Of a stretch of 14,596 bases of DNA, positions 1 to 5,867 are shown piece after piece. Every line of letters starts with the position of its first letter. Position 1 is the stretch's first letter. This DNA comes from DATFVJ01 sp035517695 (lineage in GTDB: Bacteria; Actinomycetota; Actinomycetes; Streptosporangiales; Streptosporangiaceae), in the NCBI GenBank assembly GCA_035517695.1, contig DATIYI010000372.1, positions 1 to 14,596 of the forward strand, given 5' to 3'. The notes under the pieces are model-generated. The model searched no databases, was not told where the DNA came from, and worked only from the letters and a program-made list of their open reading frames with translations. The position numbers and the translations under genes were made by a program.

Positions 1-1
1 C

Positions 2-337
2 CGGGTGCTCGCCGCCGCCGCCCGCCAGCACGCCAACGTCGTGCTCGCCAACTGGTTCGCCACCATCGAGCACCACACCCGCCTGCTCTGGGACGACCAT
101 GTGCATCCCCGCCCGCCAGGAGCAAAGCTGTACGCGCACATAGTGGCGGCAGCGGTACAGGCCACCCGCAGCCCCCGCCCGTACGCCGCAGAATGGCCGG
201 CCACGACCCGTGCCGCATCCGATGAGGGCGCGAAGGTGGGCGACGCGCGAGTCGGCATGTGGGCCAGGTTCTGTGTCCGCCCTCGCGGGTGGTGGCCACC
301 CATCTGGACTTGCCGTTGCCGTTGCGCGCGAGGCTGA
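2..337 (+). CDS. C-terminal end of an SGNH-type hydrolase/acyltransferase (5'-truncated by window)
   Basis: The reading frame is open from the first bases, so the gene begins outside the window. About 60 residues look conserved: a helix ending in a Trp-Asp-Asp-His-Val-His-Pro motif (nt 89-109), followed by Pro-Gly-Ala and a Tyr-Ala-His-Ile-Val helix. This matches block V of SGNH/GDSL hydrolases, where the Asp and His of DxxHP complete the catalytic triad. The same block ends many membrane acyltransferase-3 proteins that carry a C-terminal SGNH domain. Which of the two applies cannot be decided from this fragment. The last ~50 residues (from about nt 185) are rich in Arg, Trp and Cys and do not look like family sequence. 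The original stop may have been lost by a frameshift; the adjacent frame has a TGA at 221-223. Family call moderately confident; exact end uncertain. Confidence 0.55.
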   Translation, partial: RVLAAAARQHANVVLANWFATIEHHTRLLWDDHVHPRPPGAKLYAHIVAAAVQATRSPRPYAAEWPATTRAASDEGAKVGDARVGMWARFCVRPRGWWPPIWTCRCRCARG

Positions 338-393
338 ACGGCAGTCGGGCGATGGGGCGGCCGGGTGCCGAGGCTGGCTGCCTGATCTGCCGG

Positions 394-1777
394 TCAGCCT
401 TGGCGCAGCTCATCACGCCAGGAGGCGCTAACGACTGGGTTGGGCCGCCTGCGGTTCGCCAGGTTGCGGCGCAGCACCCGCAGCGCGCGGTCCGGGCGAA
501 GCAGCCCTTCCGGGCGGTCCTTGAGCCCGATGACCCGGATCAGCGATGCCGCCAGCACCTCGTCGTGGGCAGCGGCGGCATGCAGCCGTGGCATGTACGC
601 GTTGACCAGGCGCACCTTCGCCGAGCGATTGCCGGGTATCTCGGGGAACGCCAGGTCGGCGCTGACCGCGATGTCCCAGGCCACATCGATCGCGGCGGCG
701 ATGGCGCGGAAGCAGCGTCGGGCGTCGGGTACGGCGTGGCGGGCAAGCAGCCGCCGCAAGGTCATGGCCTCGGCGGCGGCTACGGTCATGCCCTGTCCGT
801 AGACTGGGTTGAACGAGCAGACGGCGTCGCCGATGACCAGCAGGCGGCCGGGAAACTGGAGAGCCGTTCGTAGCGGTGGCGCACACTCGCCGGGAACCGG
901 AAGGGCACCGGGTCGTCCAGCGGCTCGGCCTCCGCGGTGGCCGCGGCGATGTCGGCGGTCGGCAGTGTGGCAACGAATTCGTCGAATCCCGGCGGGTCGG
1001 TTGGCGGATGGTCACCGCGTATGCCGGCGAGGGTAAGGATGTGACGGCCCCCCTCGGTGGCGGCCAGCACGCCGAAGCGCGGGTTCGCCGGCGTGGCGGC
1101 GGTGAGGATCATCTGGTCGCCGTTCATCGCGCCGGGCCGTAGCCGGTAGTTCCTCGTGGAATAGCCCAGGCCGATCTCGACCCGCTCCTCCGCCGGGCGC
1201 CGATAGCCGAGCTCGCCAAGCCAGACCGGGGTGCGCGAGCCCCGCCCGGTGGCGTCCACCACCAGGCCGGCCGCTACCCGGGCCGGTGAGCCGCTGCTTG
1301 TATCGCGGACCTCAACGCCGGTGATCGTCCGCCGGTCCGGCGTGACGGTAAGCCCGCAGACCGAACGCTGTCCGAGCAGACGGACCCCCGGCAGGCTCTG
1401 GACCATCGCCCGGACATGGCCTTCCAGGAACGGCCGACTGGCCAGCAGGCCAGGAAGGCCGATCCGTACCTGCCGCAGCTGGTGGCCGGACAGCTGCCAG
1501 CGCCCGTCGCCGAGGACATCGCAGCACACGGCACCGCTGGCCGTCACCGCGCCGGTGAACCCGGGAACAGCTCATCGAGGATCTCGCGGCCGCGCGGGTG
1601 CAGGCCGTGCAGATGCCGACCGTGCGGCACCCCCCGGCGCTGCTCGCCGGCCGGTGGCAGCAAGTCCCGCTCGATCACTATTACCCGCTCGAAACGCTCT
1701 GACAGTACCCGTGCCGCGAGCAAACCCGCCATGCTGGCACCGAGAACGACCGCCTGGCTGCTGTTCTTGTCGTGCAC
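394..1777 (-). pseudogene. FAD-dependent monooxygenase / NAD(P)/FAD oxidoreductase, interrupted by two single-base frameshifts
   Basis: Three consecutive minus-strand frames join into one flavoprotein of about 461 aa. The N-terminal part starts at GTG 1777, behind GAGGAGG with a 6-base spacer. It carries the FAD dinucleotide-binding fold: Val-Val-Leu-Gly-Ala-Ser-Met-Ala-Gly (residues 10-18) with the ribose-binding Glu at 36. That frame stops at 1544-1546. The middle part (to about 850) has the Val-Val-Asp-Ala-Thr-Gly-Arg motif typical of class A flavin monooxygenases. The C-terminal part (about 850 to 394) has the second FAD motif, Gly-Asp-Ala-Val, followed by Asn-Pro-Val-Tyr-Gly-Gln-Gly. Restoring one base near 1556-1565 and one near 848-852 gives uninterrupted family-like sequence across both junctions. 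Full length is preserved and only two bases are missing, so this is either a very young pseudogene or two indel errors. Substrate unknown; relatives hydroxylate or epoxidise aromatic or polyketide substrates. The gene converges on the SGNH fragment. Confidence 0.8.
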
Positions 1778-2397
1778 GCGCTGCCTCCTCGGGACTAGGC
1801 CGGCTCGGCCGATGAACAGACGGGTCAGATCGGGCCGAGGTGGCCGGCGGACTCGGCCCGCCCTGGCTGGCCGGCCGCTCGCGGCGGTAGATCGCAGTGA
1901 GCTTGGGCACCATGACCTGCATCGGATAAGAGGACGAATGTCCCAAGCTGATACATGTGGCGCACCCGGGTCCATCCGCGGGTGTTCATCGACGGCGTCG
2001 CGCCTTCCGAGGTGACGTTCCGTCACGCCTTGTAGTTTCGGGCTGTGATGGCCTCGCCCCAAGAAAAGCACGATCGGCACTGCGAGCGCCCGGACACGCC
2101 GCCTTAGTTCTACATCGACGGGAGCGCCGGAGCGCCGGTACCCGCTCCGTGCGCTGGTGTCTCGAGCGTCTCGGGTATACCGTGCATGCTCTGTGCGGCT
2201 CTACGGGAACCGGGCGGCATGCCCGCATATCCGCTGTCTCCCCGACGTCAACTCCTGCGGGCCGCGAGCATTGAACGCGGCGTGCCGTGGCCCCCGGGCC
2301 TTGGGGCATTTCACCCTGCTTGGGTGGTGACGTGCCGCCTGACCAGTACATTTACTCGATGACCTAAGCAAGTCACCCGACGTGGAGGTGTCACCTG
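1778..2397. other. 620-base intergenic region, no intact gene
   Basis: This stretch separates the monooxygenase (-) from the 98-aa gene (+), so it should hold promoters for both; no convincing -35/-10 pair was found. It contains an 8-base inverted repeat, AGCTTGGG (1900-1907) and CCCAAGCT (1942-1949), 34 bases apart. It also contains a possible TIR-domain remnant (2048-2190), listed separately, and a short CACCC-tgctt-GGGTG hairpin near 2310-2325. Open frames on both strands have the composition of random GC-rich sequence. Confidence 0.6.
2048..2190 (+). pseudogene. Possible remnant of a TIR-domain gene
   Basis: An ATG at 2048 opens a 19-codon frame ending Asp-Thr-Pro-Pro before a TAG (2105-2107), and the same frame then continues Phe-Tyr-Ile. 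In the next frame, 2146-2190 encodes Ser-Val-Arg-Trp-Cys-Leu-Glu-Arg-Leu-Gly-Tyr-Thr-Val-His-Ala. This resembles the first helix and second strand of bacterial TIR domains, where a Phe-Ile-Ser-Tyr strand is followed by Trp-Ala-Glu-Trp-(x)-Leu-Glu-x-Ala-Gly-Tyr. The spacing from Phe-Tyr-Ile to this block is about right. The rest of a TIR domain, including the catalytic Glu region, is not visible. A stop, a frameshift and a missing 3' part would make this a decayed fragment. The evidence is a short pattern match by eye, so confidence is low. Confidence 0.25.
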
Positions 2398-2694
2398 ATG
2401 AAATTCGTCCAGATCATCGCGTACGAAACGACGCGTCCGGCCGAGATGGAGGCGGCCTTCGAGGAGTGGCTGCGGGCCACCGCGGGCGAGCGCACCGCCT
2501 CGCACGAGCTGCACACGCAGGACAGGGACAATCCGGCTCGCTACATCGACATCGTCGAGTTCCCGTCGTACGAGGCGGCGATGGTCAACAACGAACTACC
2601 GGCCACGCAGCGCATCGCGGCACGGATCCGCGAGCTGTGCACCAGCGAGCCGCAATTCTTCAACCTCCAGGTCCTGCGCGAGGAAAGCCTTTGA
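2398..2694 (+). CDS. Small conserved protein, dimeric alpha/beta-barrel (ABM-like) fold
   Basis: A 98-aa protein with start ATG 2398 behind GGAGG (2384-2388), 9-base spacer. The layout is strand-helix-strand-strand-helix-strand: a Lys-Phe-Val-Gln-Ile-Ile strand, a helix rich in Glu/Ala/Trp (residues 14-30), a Tyr-Ile-Asp-Ile-Val-Glu-Phe strand (about 49-55), Pro-Ser-Tyr-Glu-Ala-Ala-Met, and a terminal Phe-Phe-Asn-Leu strand. This is the pattern of ferredoxin-like dimeric alpha/beta-barrel proteins such as antibiotic biosynthesis monooxygenases and stress-responsive A/B-barrel proteins. No signal peptide or membrane segment. The substrate is unknown; many relatives are annotated only as hypothetical. 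It stands alone on the + strand. A weak CCGGA/TCCGG hairpin (2702-2719) lies just after its stop. Confidence 0.8.
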   Translation: MKFVQIIAYETTRPAEMEAAFEEWLRATAGERTASHELHTQDRDNPARYIDIVEFPSYEAAMVNNELPATQRIAARIRELCTSEPQFFNLQVLREESL

Positions 2695-3036
2695 CCTTGA
2701 ACCGGAACGACTGCTCCGGCCAGTACGTACCCGCAACGGTCCCGGCTCCGCCAGCCCCATATCAATCGTCGCCGGGGCGAGCAGAGCCCAAGGCAACCGC
2801 TCCCATATTGTGTCCGGTCAACACATTTCCGGCCGCCGGGCCGCGACGACGCCTGCCGAGACCGGCTCATCGGCATGTGCGGTCGACCCGGAACCCCCAC
2901 GGGGCTCGCCCACCCAGCCAACGGAGCGCTACCGGGCCTCCTGGCAGCAACCCGGACCGGACTTCCGCCGGCAGGCGACGACGAGCGACGAATCTCGTGG
3001 TCAGCCCTGCGATTGCGGTCGTTGCGGACCTAGCCG
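2695..3036. other. Intergenic region between convergent genes, no gene seen
   Basis: About 340 bases between the ends of two convergent genes. Hairpin-forming sequences seen are CCGGA-N8-TCCGG (2702-2719), TGTGT-ccggtca-ACACA (2809-2825) and TGCCGA-N10-TCGGCA (2854-2875). Any of these could help end transcription, but none has a U tract. The open frames here are rich in Arg, Pro and Ser, have no ribosome binding site, and show no family resemblance. Confidence 0.5.
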
Positions 3037-3375
3037 TCAGCTGGAGCTGATATCTGGAACGGACATTTCTGCCAGCTTGGACCAGCCGGTTCCCGGAACC
3101 TCGACGTTGACTATCTCCGGGATCCTAGCCAGCATCTGGGGTTGTTCCCTTATTGCTGCCCTGAAGTGCTCGGAGCTGACGTGCTCTGCTCCAGCTTCGG
3201 CGTCCCGGAATGCTTCGAGCAACACAAACTGATCAGGGTTCTCCACACTCCGCGACCACTCGAACCACAAGTTGCCTGGTTCCTGTCGCGTGGACTGCGT
3301 GAAGTCGCCGACGCGATCCAGCCACTCGTCACGGTACTCGGGACGAACCGTGAACTTGACGACGATGAAGATCAT
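3037..3375 (-). CDS. Putative quinol monooxygenase, antibiotic biosynthesis monooxygenase (ABM, YgiN-like) family
   Basis: A 112-aa protein. Start chosen at ATG 3375, which has AAGGA about 8 bases upstream; the TTG two codons earlier is too close to that site. It opens with the strand Ile-Phe-Ile-Val-Val-Lys-Phe-Thr-Val-Arg-Pro-Glu, then a helix, a Gln-Glu-Pro-Gly-Asn-Leu block followed by Phe-Glu-Trp-Ser, a Phe-Val-Leu-Leu-Glu-Ala-Phe strand, and His-Val-Ser-Ser-Glu-His-Phe. These are the hallmark blocks of the ABM family (E-P-G, then a strand with E, then H...S.HF). Members are cofactor-free monooxygenases or dimeric quinone/quinol-handling proteins acting in the cytosol. It lies 18 bases downstream of the 105-aa gene and is surely co-transcribed with it. 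A palindrome, TCAGCT-gg-AGCTGA (3037-3050), overlaps its stop codon. Substrate unknown. Confidence 0.85.
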   Translation of the reverse strand: MIFIVVKFTVRPEYRDEWLDRVGDFTQSTRQEPGNLWFEWSRSVENPDQFVLLEAFRDAEAGAEHVSSEHFRAAIREQPQMLARIPEIVNVEVPGTGWSKLAEMSVPDISSS

Positions 3376-3393
3376 GAGCAAGGTCCTTATGGT

Positions 3394-3711
3394 TTAGCTG
3401 GGAATACCGCCGCCGCCATGTCGCTCCCAACGGCTGTTCGTCTGGATCAGCTTGTGCAGCGGCATGATGGCTGGCTCCCCGGGATCGACACCGACCTCGG
3501 CCAAGATGGGCATTAGCACCTTGCCGAATGCCTCGAAGCTCTCAGGCGAGTCCCAGATGTCGTAGACCATAAGGTCCCCGTCCTCGCCCATGCACGAGTG
3601 GTGCATGCGATGCTGGTCTCCGCTGTCGCCGGCTTCGTCAAGACGTCGGTGGATCTCCTCGAGCTGCTTCAGGTTCATGCCATTGGGGTGAAAGTAGACG
3701 GCAATGGCCAT
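3394..3711 (-). CDS. Conserved small protein, likely alpha/beta-barrel fold, first gene of a two-gene operon
   Basis: A 105-aa protein with ATG 3711 behind GGAGAG at an 8-base spacer. It begins Met-Ala-Ile-Ala-Val-Tyr-Phe, then Gly-Met and a helix Gln-Leu-Glu-Glu-Ile-His-Arg-Arg-Leu. A Met-Val-Tyr-Asp-Ile-Trp-Asp-Ser-Pro-Glu-Ser-Phe block follows (about residues 48-59), then Phe-Gly-Lys-Val-Leu-Met-Pro-Ile-Leu and a Gly-Glu-Pro motif. I recognise this layout from small actinobacterial hypothetical proteins with a dimeric alpha/beta-barrel fold, in which a Trp-Asp-Ser-Pro-Glu-Ser-Phe-Glu-Ala-Phe segment recurs. It is soluble, with no catalytic residue I can name. It is immediately upstream of the ABM-family gene with an 18-base gap, so the two probably act together or share regulation. 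The C-terminal tail is Gly- and His-rich and probably disordered. Confidence 0.8.
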   Translation of the reverse strand: MAIAVYFHPNGMNLKQLEEIHRRLDEAGDSGDQHRMHHSCMGEDGDLMVYDIWDSPESFEAFGKVLMPILAEVGVDPGEPAIMPLHKLIQTNSRWERHGGGGIPS

Positions 3712-3842
3712 GGCTCAGTCTCTCCGCTCGGCGACATCGGCGACTCCCTGTGCGGGTGGGGCGCACGGTATTCTCGCCCCACCATCTATACGTCGCCCGG
3801 ACCGCGTGTGGATCAGGGTCAGGCCCACAAGCCCTTTTTGCG

Positions 3843-3868
3843 CGGGCTCGCGTGCTTGGGCGAGCCCG
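3843..3868. repeat. Inverted repeat, 9-base arms
   Basis: CGGGCTCGC (3843-3851) and GCGAGCCCG (3860-3868) are perfect inverted copies around an 8-base loop. On either strand the RNA would form a strong hairpin. The plus strand has a T run (about 3834-3838) before the hairpin rather than after it, and the minus strand has an A run after it, so it is not a canonical intrinsic terminator. It sits between a regulator and a downstream operon in the same direction, so a U-tract-free terminator or a structured leader are both possible. Confidence 0.6.
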
Positions 3869-3965
3869 TCGCCGCGTGCAGGCGCACCCGGGTGTATTCC
3901 GAGCGGCACGCGGATCGGCCGGCACTGGTCGGGCGCGGCTGGTGACATAGCCGACGTGGCTGACG

Positions 3966-3989
3966 CTGTGCCTGTGCCGGTGCCTGTGC
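3966..3989. repeat. Tandem hexamer repeat (CTGTGC)4
   Basis: Four consecutive copies of CTGTGC with one substitution in the third (CGGTGC). Non-coding. A short tandem repeat like this can change copy number by slippage. It lies about 255 bases upstream of the 105-aa gene and 130 bases past the regulator stop. Confidence 0.75.
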
Positions 3990-4117
3990 CTTGAGCCTGC
4001 TGGCATCTGGCTCATCTCGTGCTGGCCGAAGATCACGCTGACGTCCCCGACGGTAGGTTCGGCGCGGCGAGCTCGTCATGAGGTGTTCGCCTCGTCTTCA
4101 GGCACTCGTACGGGGCG

Positions 4118-5701
4118 TCAGGGCCTGGCCGTTGTGGCGGTCTTCTGCTCGGGCAGCAGGCCGTGCTGCACGGCGAACATCGCCGCGGCGGCACGGCTGG
4201 AGGCATTGATCTTGGCGTAGATGTGCTCCACGTGGTTGCCCGCGGTCTTGGGCGTGATCACCAGCCGCTCGGCGATCTGCTTGTTCGACATGCCGCGTGC
4301 GAGCAGGATGAGGACCTCAATCTCGCGGGCGGTCAGGCCCGCGAGCGCTTCCCTGCGGCGCGGCGGGCGATGGCCGGCCGCCTCAAGCACGGTGTCGACG
4401 GCCGGGCCGTCCAGGCGGCCAGCGCGCACTTCGGCACGCATTTCCGCGGCCGCTTCCTGGGCCGGCCGCGCGGGCCGGTGTGGCCTGGGCTCGCGCATCG
4501 ACTGGTACGCGTCCGCCGCCCCGAGCACCCGGGCGTGCCTGGAGATCGCGCCGCCGGAAAGCCCTCGCGGGTATCCGCTGCCGTCCAGCCGCTCGCGGTG
4601 CTGCACGGCGATCTCGCCGAGCGGCGCCAGCGCCGCCGACTGATGCAGCATGCGCTCGGTCAGATAGGGATACATGCGGATGCGCTCCCAGTCGCCGGCG
4701 CTCAGCGGCCCGGGCCGGTCCCAGATCGAGTTCGACACGCCCAGCCGCCCGAAGCCGTGCACCAGTCCGGCCCGGCGCAGCATCAGCACCTCCTCGCGCG
4801 GCAGCCCGAGCCTGTTGCCGGCCTCCTGCGCCAGGTCGGCGACCGCGACCGAATGGCCAAGGGTGAACGGCGACTTCAGGTCCACGAAGTTCGCGATGGC
4901 CGTCAGCGCGCTATCGAGTTGCCCCGCCGACAGCCCGATGGCGAGAGCCGGCTCGGCAGCGATCACGGCCTGCCACGCCGGAACCGCGTCAAGACCGCCG
5001 AATATCTCCTCCGCCCTGGTGCACAAAAGCGCCGCCAGCGCCGGATCGAACTGCTTACCTGCCCGCCGTCGGGCGAGCGCGGTCGCGGCCTCCATCCCGC
5101 CGACGCGGTGAGCCACCTCCATGAACTCGGCAAGCTGGGCGATCCTCGCCGCCGCCGGCACCGCCTCGCCGCGCAGGTCGCCTGGCCAGCCGCGCCCGTC
5201 CCACTGCTCATACGCCGCGCCGACCGCCGCACGCACCTGGCCCGGAAGATCAAGCTGCTCAGCCAGCGTCCGCGCCAGCCTCGCGTGCTGGGAGATCATC
5301 CCGTCCAGCTGACGATGCCCGGACAGGGCGAACTCAAGTCCGACCCGGAACCTGTGCAGAGGCGGGTTGCCGGCACCGACCAGCCGCATGGTGGCCAGCG
5401 TCGCGCGCAAGCTTCCGAGATCATGGGCATACTTGCCCGACTTCAGCTTGATGTCATCCCCGAACCACTTCGCCTGCTCATGCGCATCGGAGTGACAGCC
5501 GACATTGACGAGCAGTGCGGTGTAATACACCGCCACCCGGTCCTGCTCGTCCAGCCCGGCGTGGTCAGCCAGCCGCAGCGCGATTAGGCACTGGCGCAGG
5601 ACGTGTTCCATCGGCTGCCCGAACCCCAGGTCCACGCCAAGCGACAGCGCCGCGACCAGCTCGGCCAGCCGGACCTGCGGCTGGCGGGCACCGCCTCCCA
5701 T
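4118..5701 (-). CDS. LuxR-type transcriptional regulator with tandem degenerate HD/HD-GYP-like domains
   Basis: A 527-aa protein. Residues 455-515 form a LuxR/GerE helix-turn-helix: Leu-Thr-Ala-Arg-Glu-Ile-Glu-Val-Leu, then Ser-Asn-Lys-Gln-Ile-Ala-Glu-Arg-Leu, Lys-Thr-Ala-Gly-Asn-His-Val and Ile-Tyr-Ala-Lys-Ile. Residues about 280-410 follow the HD-GYP layout: Gly-His-Ser at 282-284, Leu-Val-His-Gly at 313-316, a Gly-Val-x-Asn-x-Ile segment, and Gln-His-Arg-Glu-Arg-Leu-Asp-Gly-Ser-Gly-Tyr-Pro at 367-378. The Asp of the HD pair is Gly (316) and the usual His-Pro is Tyr-Pro (344-345), so metal binding is probably impaired. Residues about 50-200 repeat the plan in weaker form, with Gly-Cys-His-Ser-Asp-Ala (68-73) and Trp-Asp-Gly-Arg-Gly-Trp-Pro (167-173) followed by Ala-Ala-Arg-Ile. 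It probably senses a ligand through these domains and binds DNA through the HTH; target and ligand unknown. No good ribosome binding site precedes ATG 5701; a promoter-like pair suggests leaderless expression. Divergent from the methyltransferase gene. Confidence 0.88.
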   Translation of the reverse strand: MGGGARQPQVRLAELVAALSLGVDLGFGQPMEHVLRQCLIALRLADHAGLDEQDRVAVYYTALLVNVGCHSDAHEQAKWFGDDIKLKSGKYAHDLGSLRATLATMRLVGAGNPPLHRFRVGLEFALSGHRQLDGMISQHARLARTLAEQLDLPGQVRAAVGAAYEQWDGRGWPGDLRGEAVPAAARIAQLAEFMEVAHRVGGMEAATALARRRAGKQFDPALAALLCTRAEEIFGGLDAVPAWQAVIAAEPALAIGLSAGQLDSALTAIANFVDLKSPFTLGHSVAVADLAQEAGNRLGLPREEVLMLRRAGLVHGFGRLGVSNSIWDRPGPLSAGDWERIRMYPYLTERMLHQSAALAPLGEIAVQHRERLDGSGYPRGLSGGAISRHARVLGAADAYQSMREPRPHRPARPAQEAAAEMRAEVRAGRLDGPAVDTVLEAAGHRPPRRREALAGLTAREIEVLILLARGMSNKQIAERLVITPKTAGNHVEHIYAKINASSRAAAAMFAVQHGLLPEQKTATTARP

Positions 5702-5707
5702 CAGTAG

Positions 5708-5735
5708 AGTTTAACCTGCCTTGACCTAACAGCAA
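5708..5735 (-). promoter_or_regulatory. Candidate leaderless promoter of the LuxR/HD regulator
   Basis: On the minus strand, TTGCTG (5730-5735) and TAAACT (5708-5713) are separated by 16 bases, matching -35/-10 spacing of a housekeeping sigma factor in part. The -10 ends 6 bases before the ATG at 5701, which would place the transcription start at or next to the A of the start codon. Leaderless mRNAs are common in actinobacteria, and the gene lacks a clear Shine-Dalgarno. Inferred from sequence only. Confidence 0.4.
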
Positions 5736-5810
5736 CCTTCACACGGTCGTGCTGCGGGCGGTGCGTGCTCCCCGCGAAGATGGGGTGTTTGCCTCATGAG
5801 CTAAGGCAGG
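5715..5810. promoter_or_regulatory. Pair of AAGGCAGG octamers flanking the divergent intergenic region
   Basis: AAGGCAGG occurs on the plus strand at 5803-5810 and on the minus strand at 5715-5722 (seen as CCTGCCTT). The left copy lies inside the -35/-10 spacer of the candidate regulator promoter; the right copy lies about 58 bases before the methyltransferase ATG. The right copy is also one arm of a TGCCT-N9-AGGCA inverted repeat (5790-5808). Such an arrangement would suit a regulator that controls both divergent genes, but an 8-base match in 166 bases can also arise by chance. Confidence 0.3.
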
Positions 5811-5867
5811 CCGATTCGTTACGTTCACCTCAGCAGCGATTTCAGACGCCACGAAATAGAGGCAGCC

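Larger units (their letters stand above)
3712..4117. other. 406-base intergenic region upstream of the two-gene operon
   Basis: It lies between the end of the LuxR/HD regulator and the start of the 105-aa gene, both on the minus strand, so it should hold the promoter of the latter. A minus-strand TATAGA (about 3785-3790) could be a -10 but has no matching -35. The region also holds a 9-base inverted repeat (3843-3868) and a hexamer tandem repeat (3966-3989), both listed separately. No convincing coding frame. Confidence 0.5.

Noticed and set aside
259..873. 204-aa plus-strand open frame
   Set aside because: Antisense to the C-terminal part of the FAD monooxygenase, whose conserved motifs on the other strand are clear.
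2810..3232. 140-aa plus-strand open frame
   Set aside because: It overlaps the ABM-family gene antisense, and the non-overlapping part is Arg/Ser/Thr-rich with no ribosome binding site.
3830..3870. Intrinsic terminator from the T run and the 9-base hairpin
   Set aside because: The T run precedes the hairpin on the plus strand and gives an A run after it on the minus strand, so neither orientation fits. Kept only as an inverted repeat.
4163..5587. 474-aa open frame on the plus strand
   Set aside because: It lies wholly antisense to the LuxR/HD regulator, is rich in Arg, His and Pro, has no family resemblance, and arises from GC-biased third positions of the real gene.
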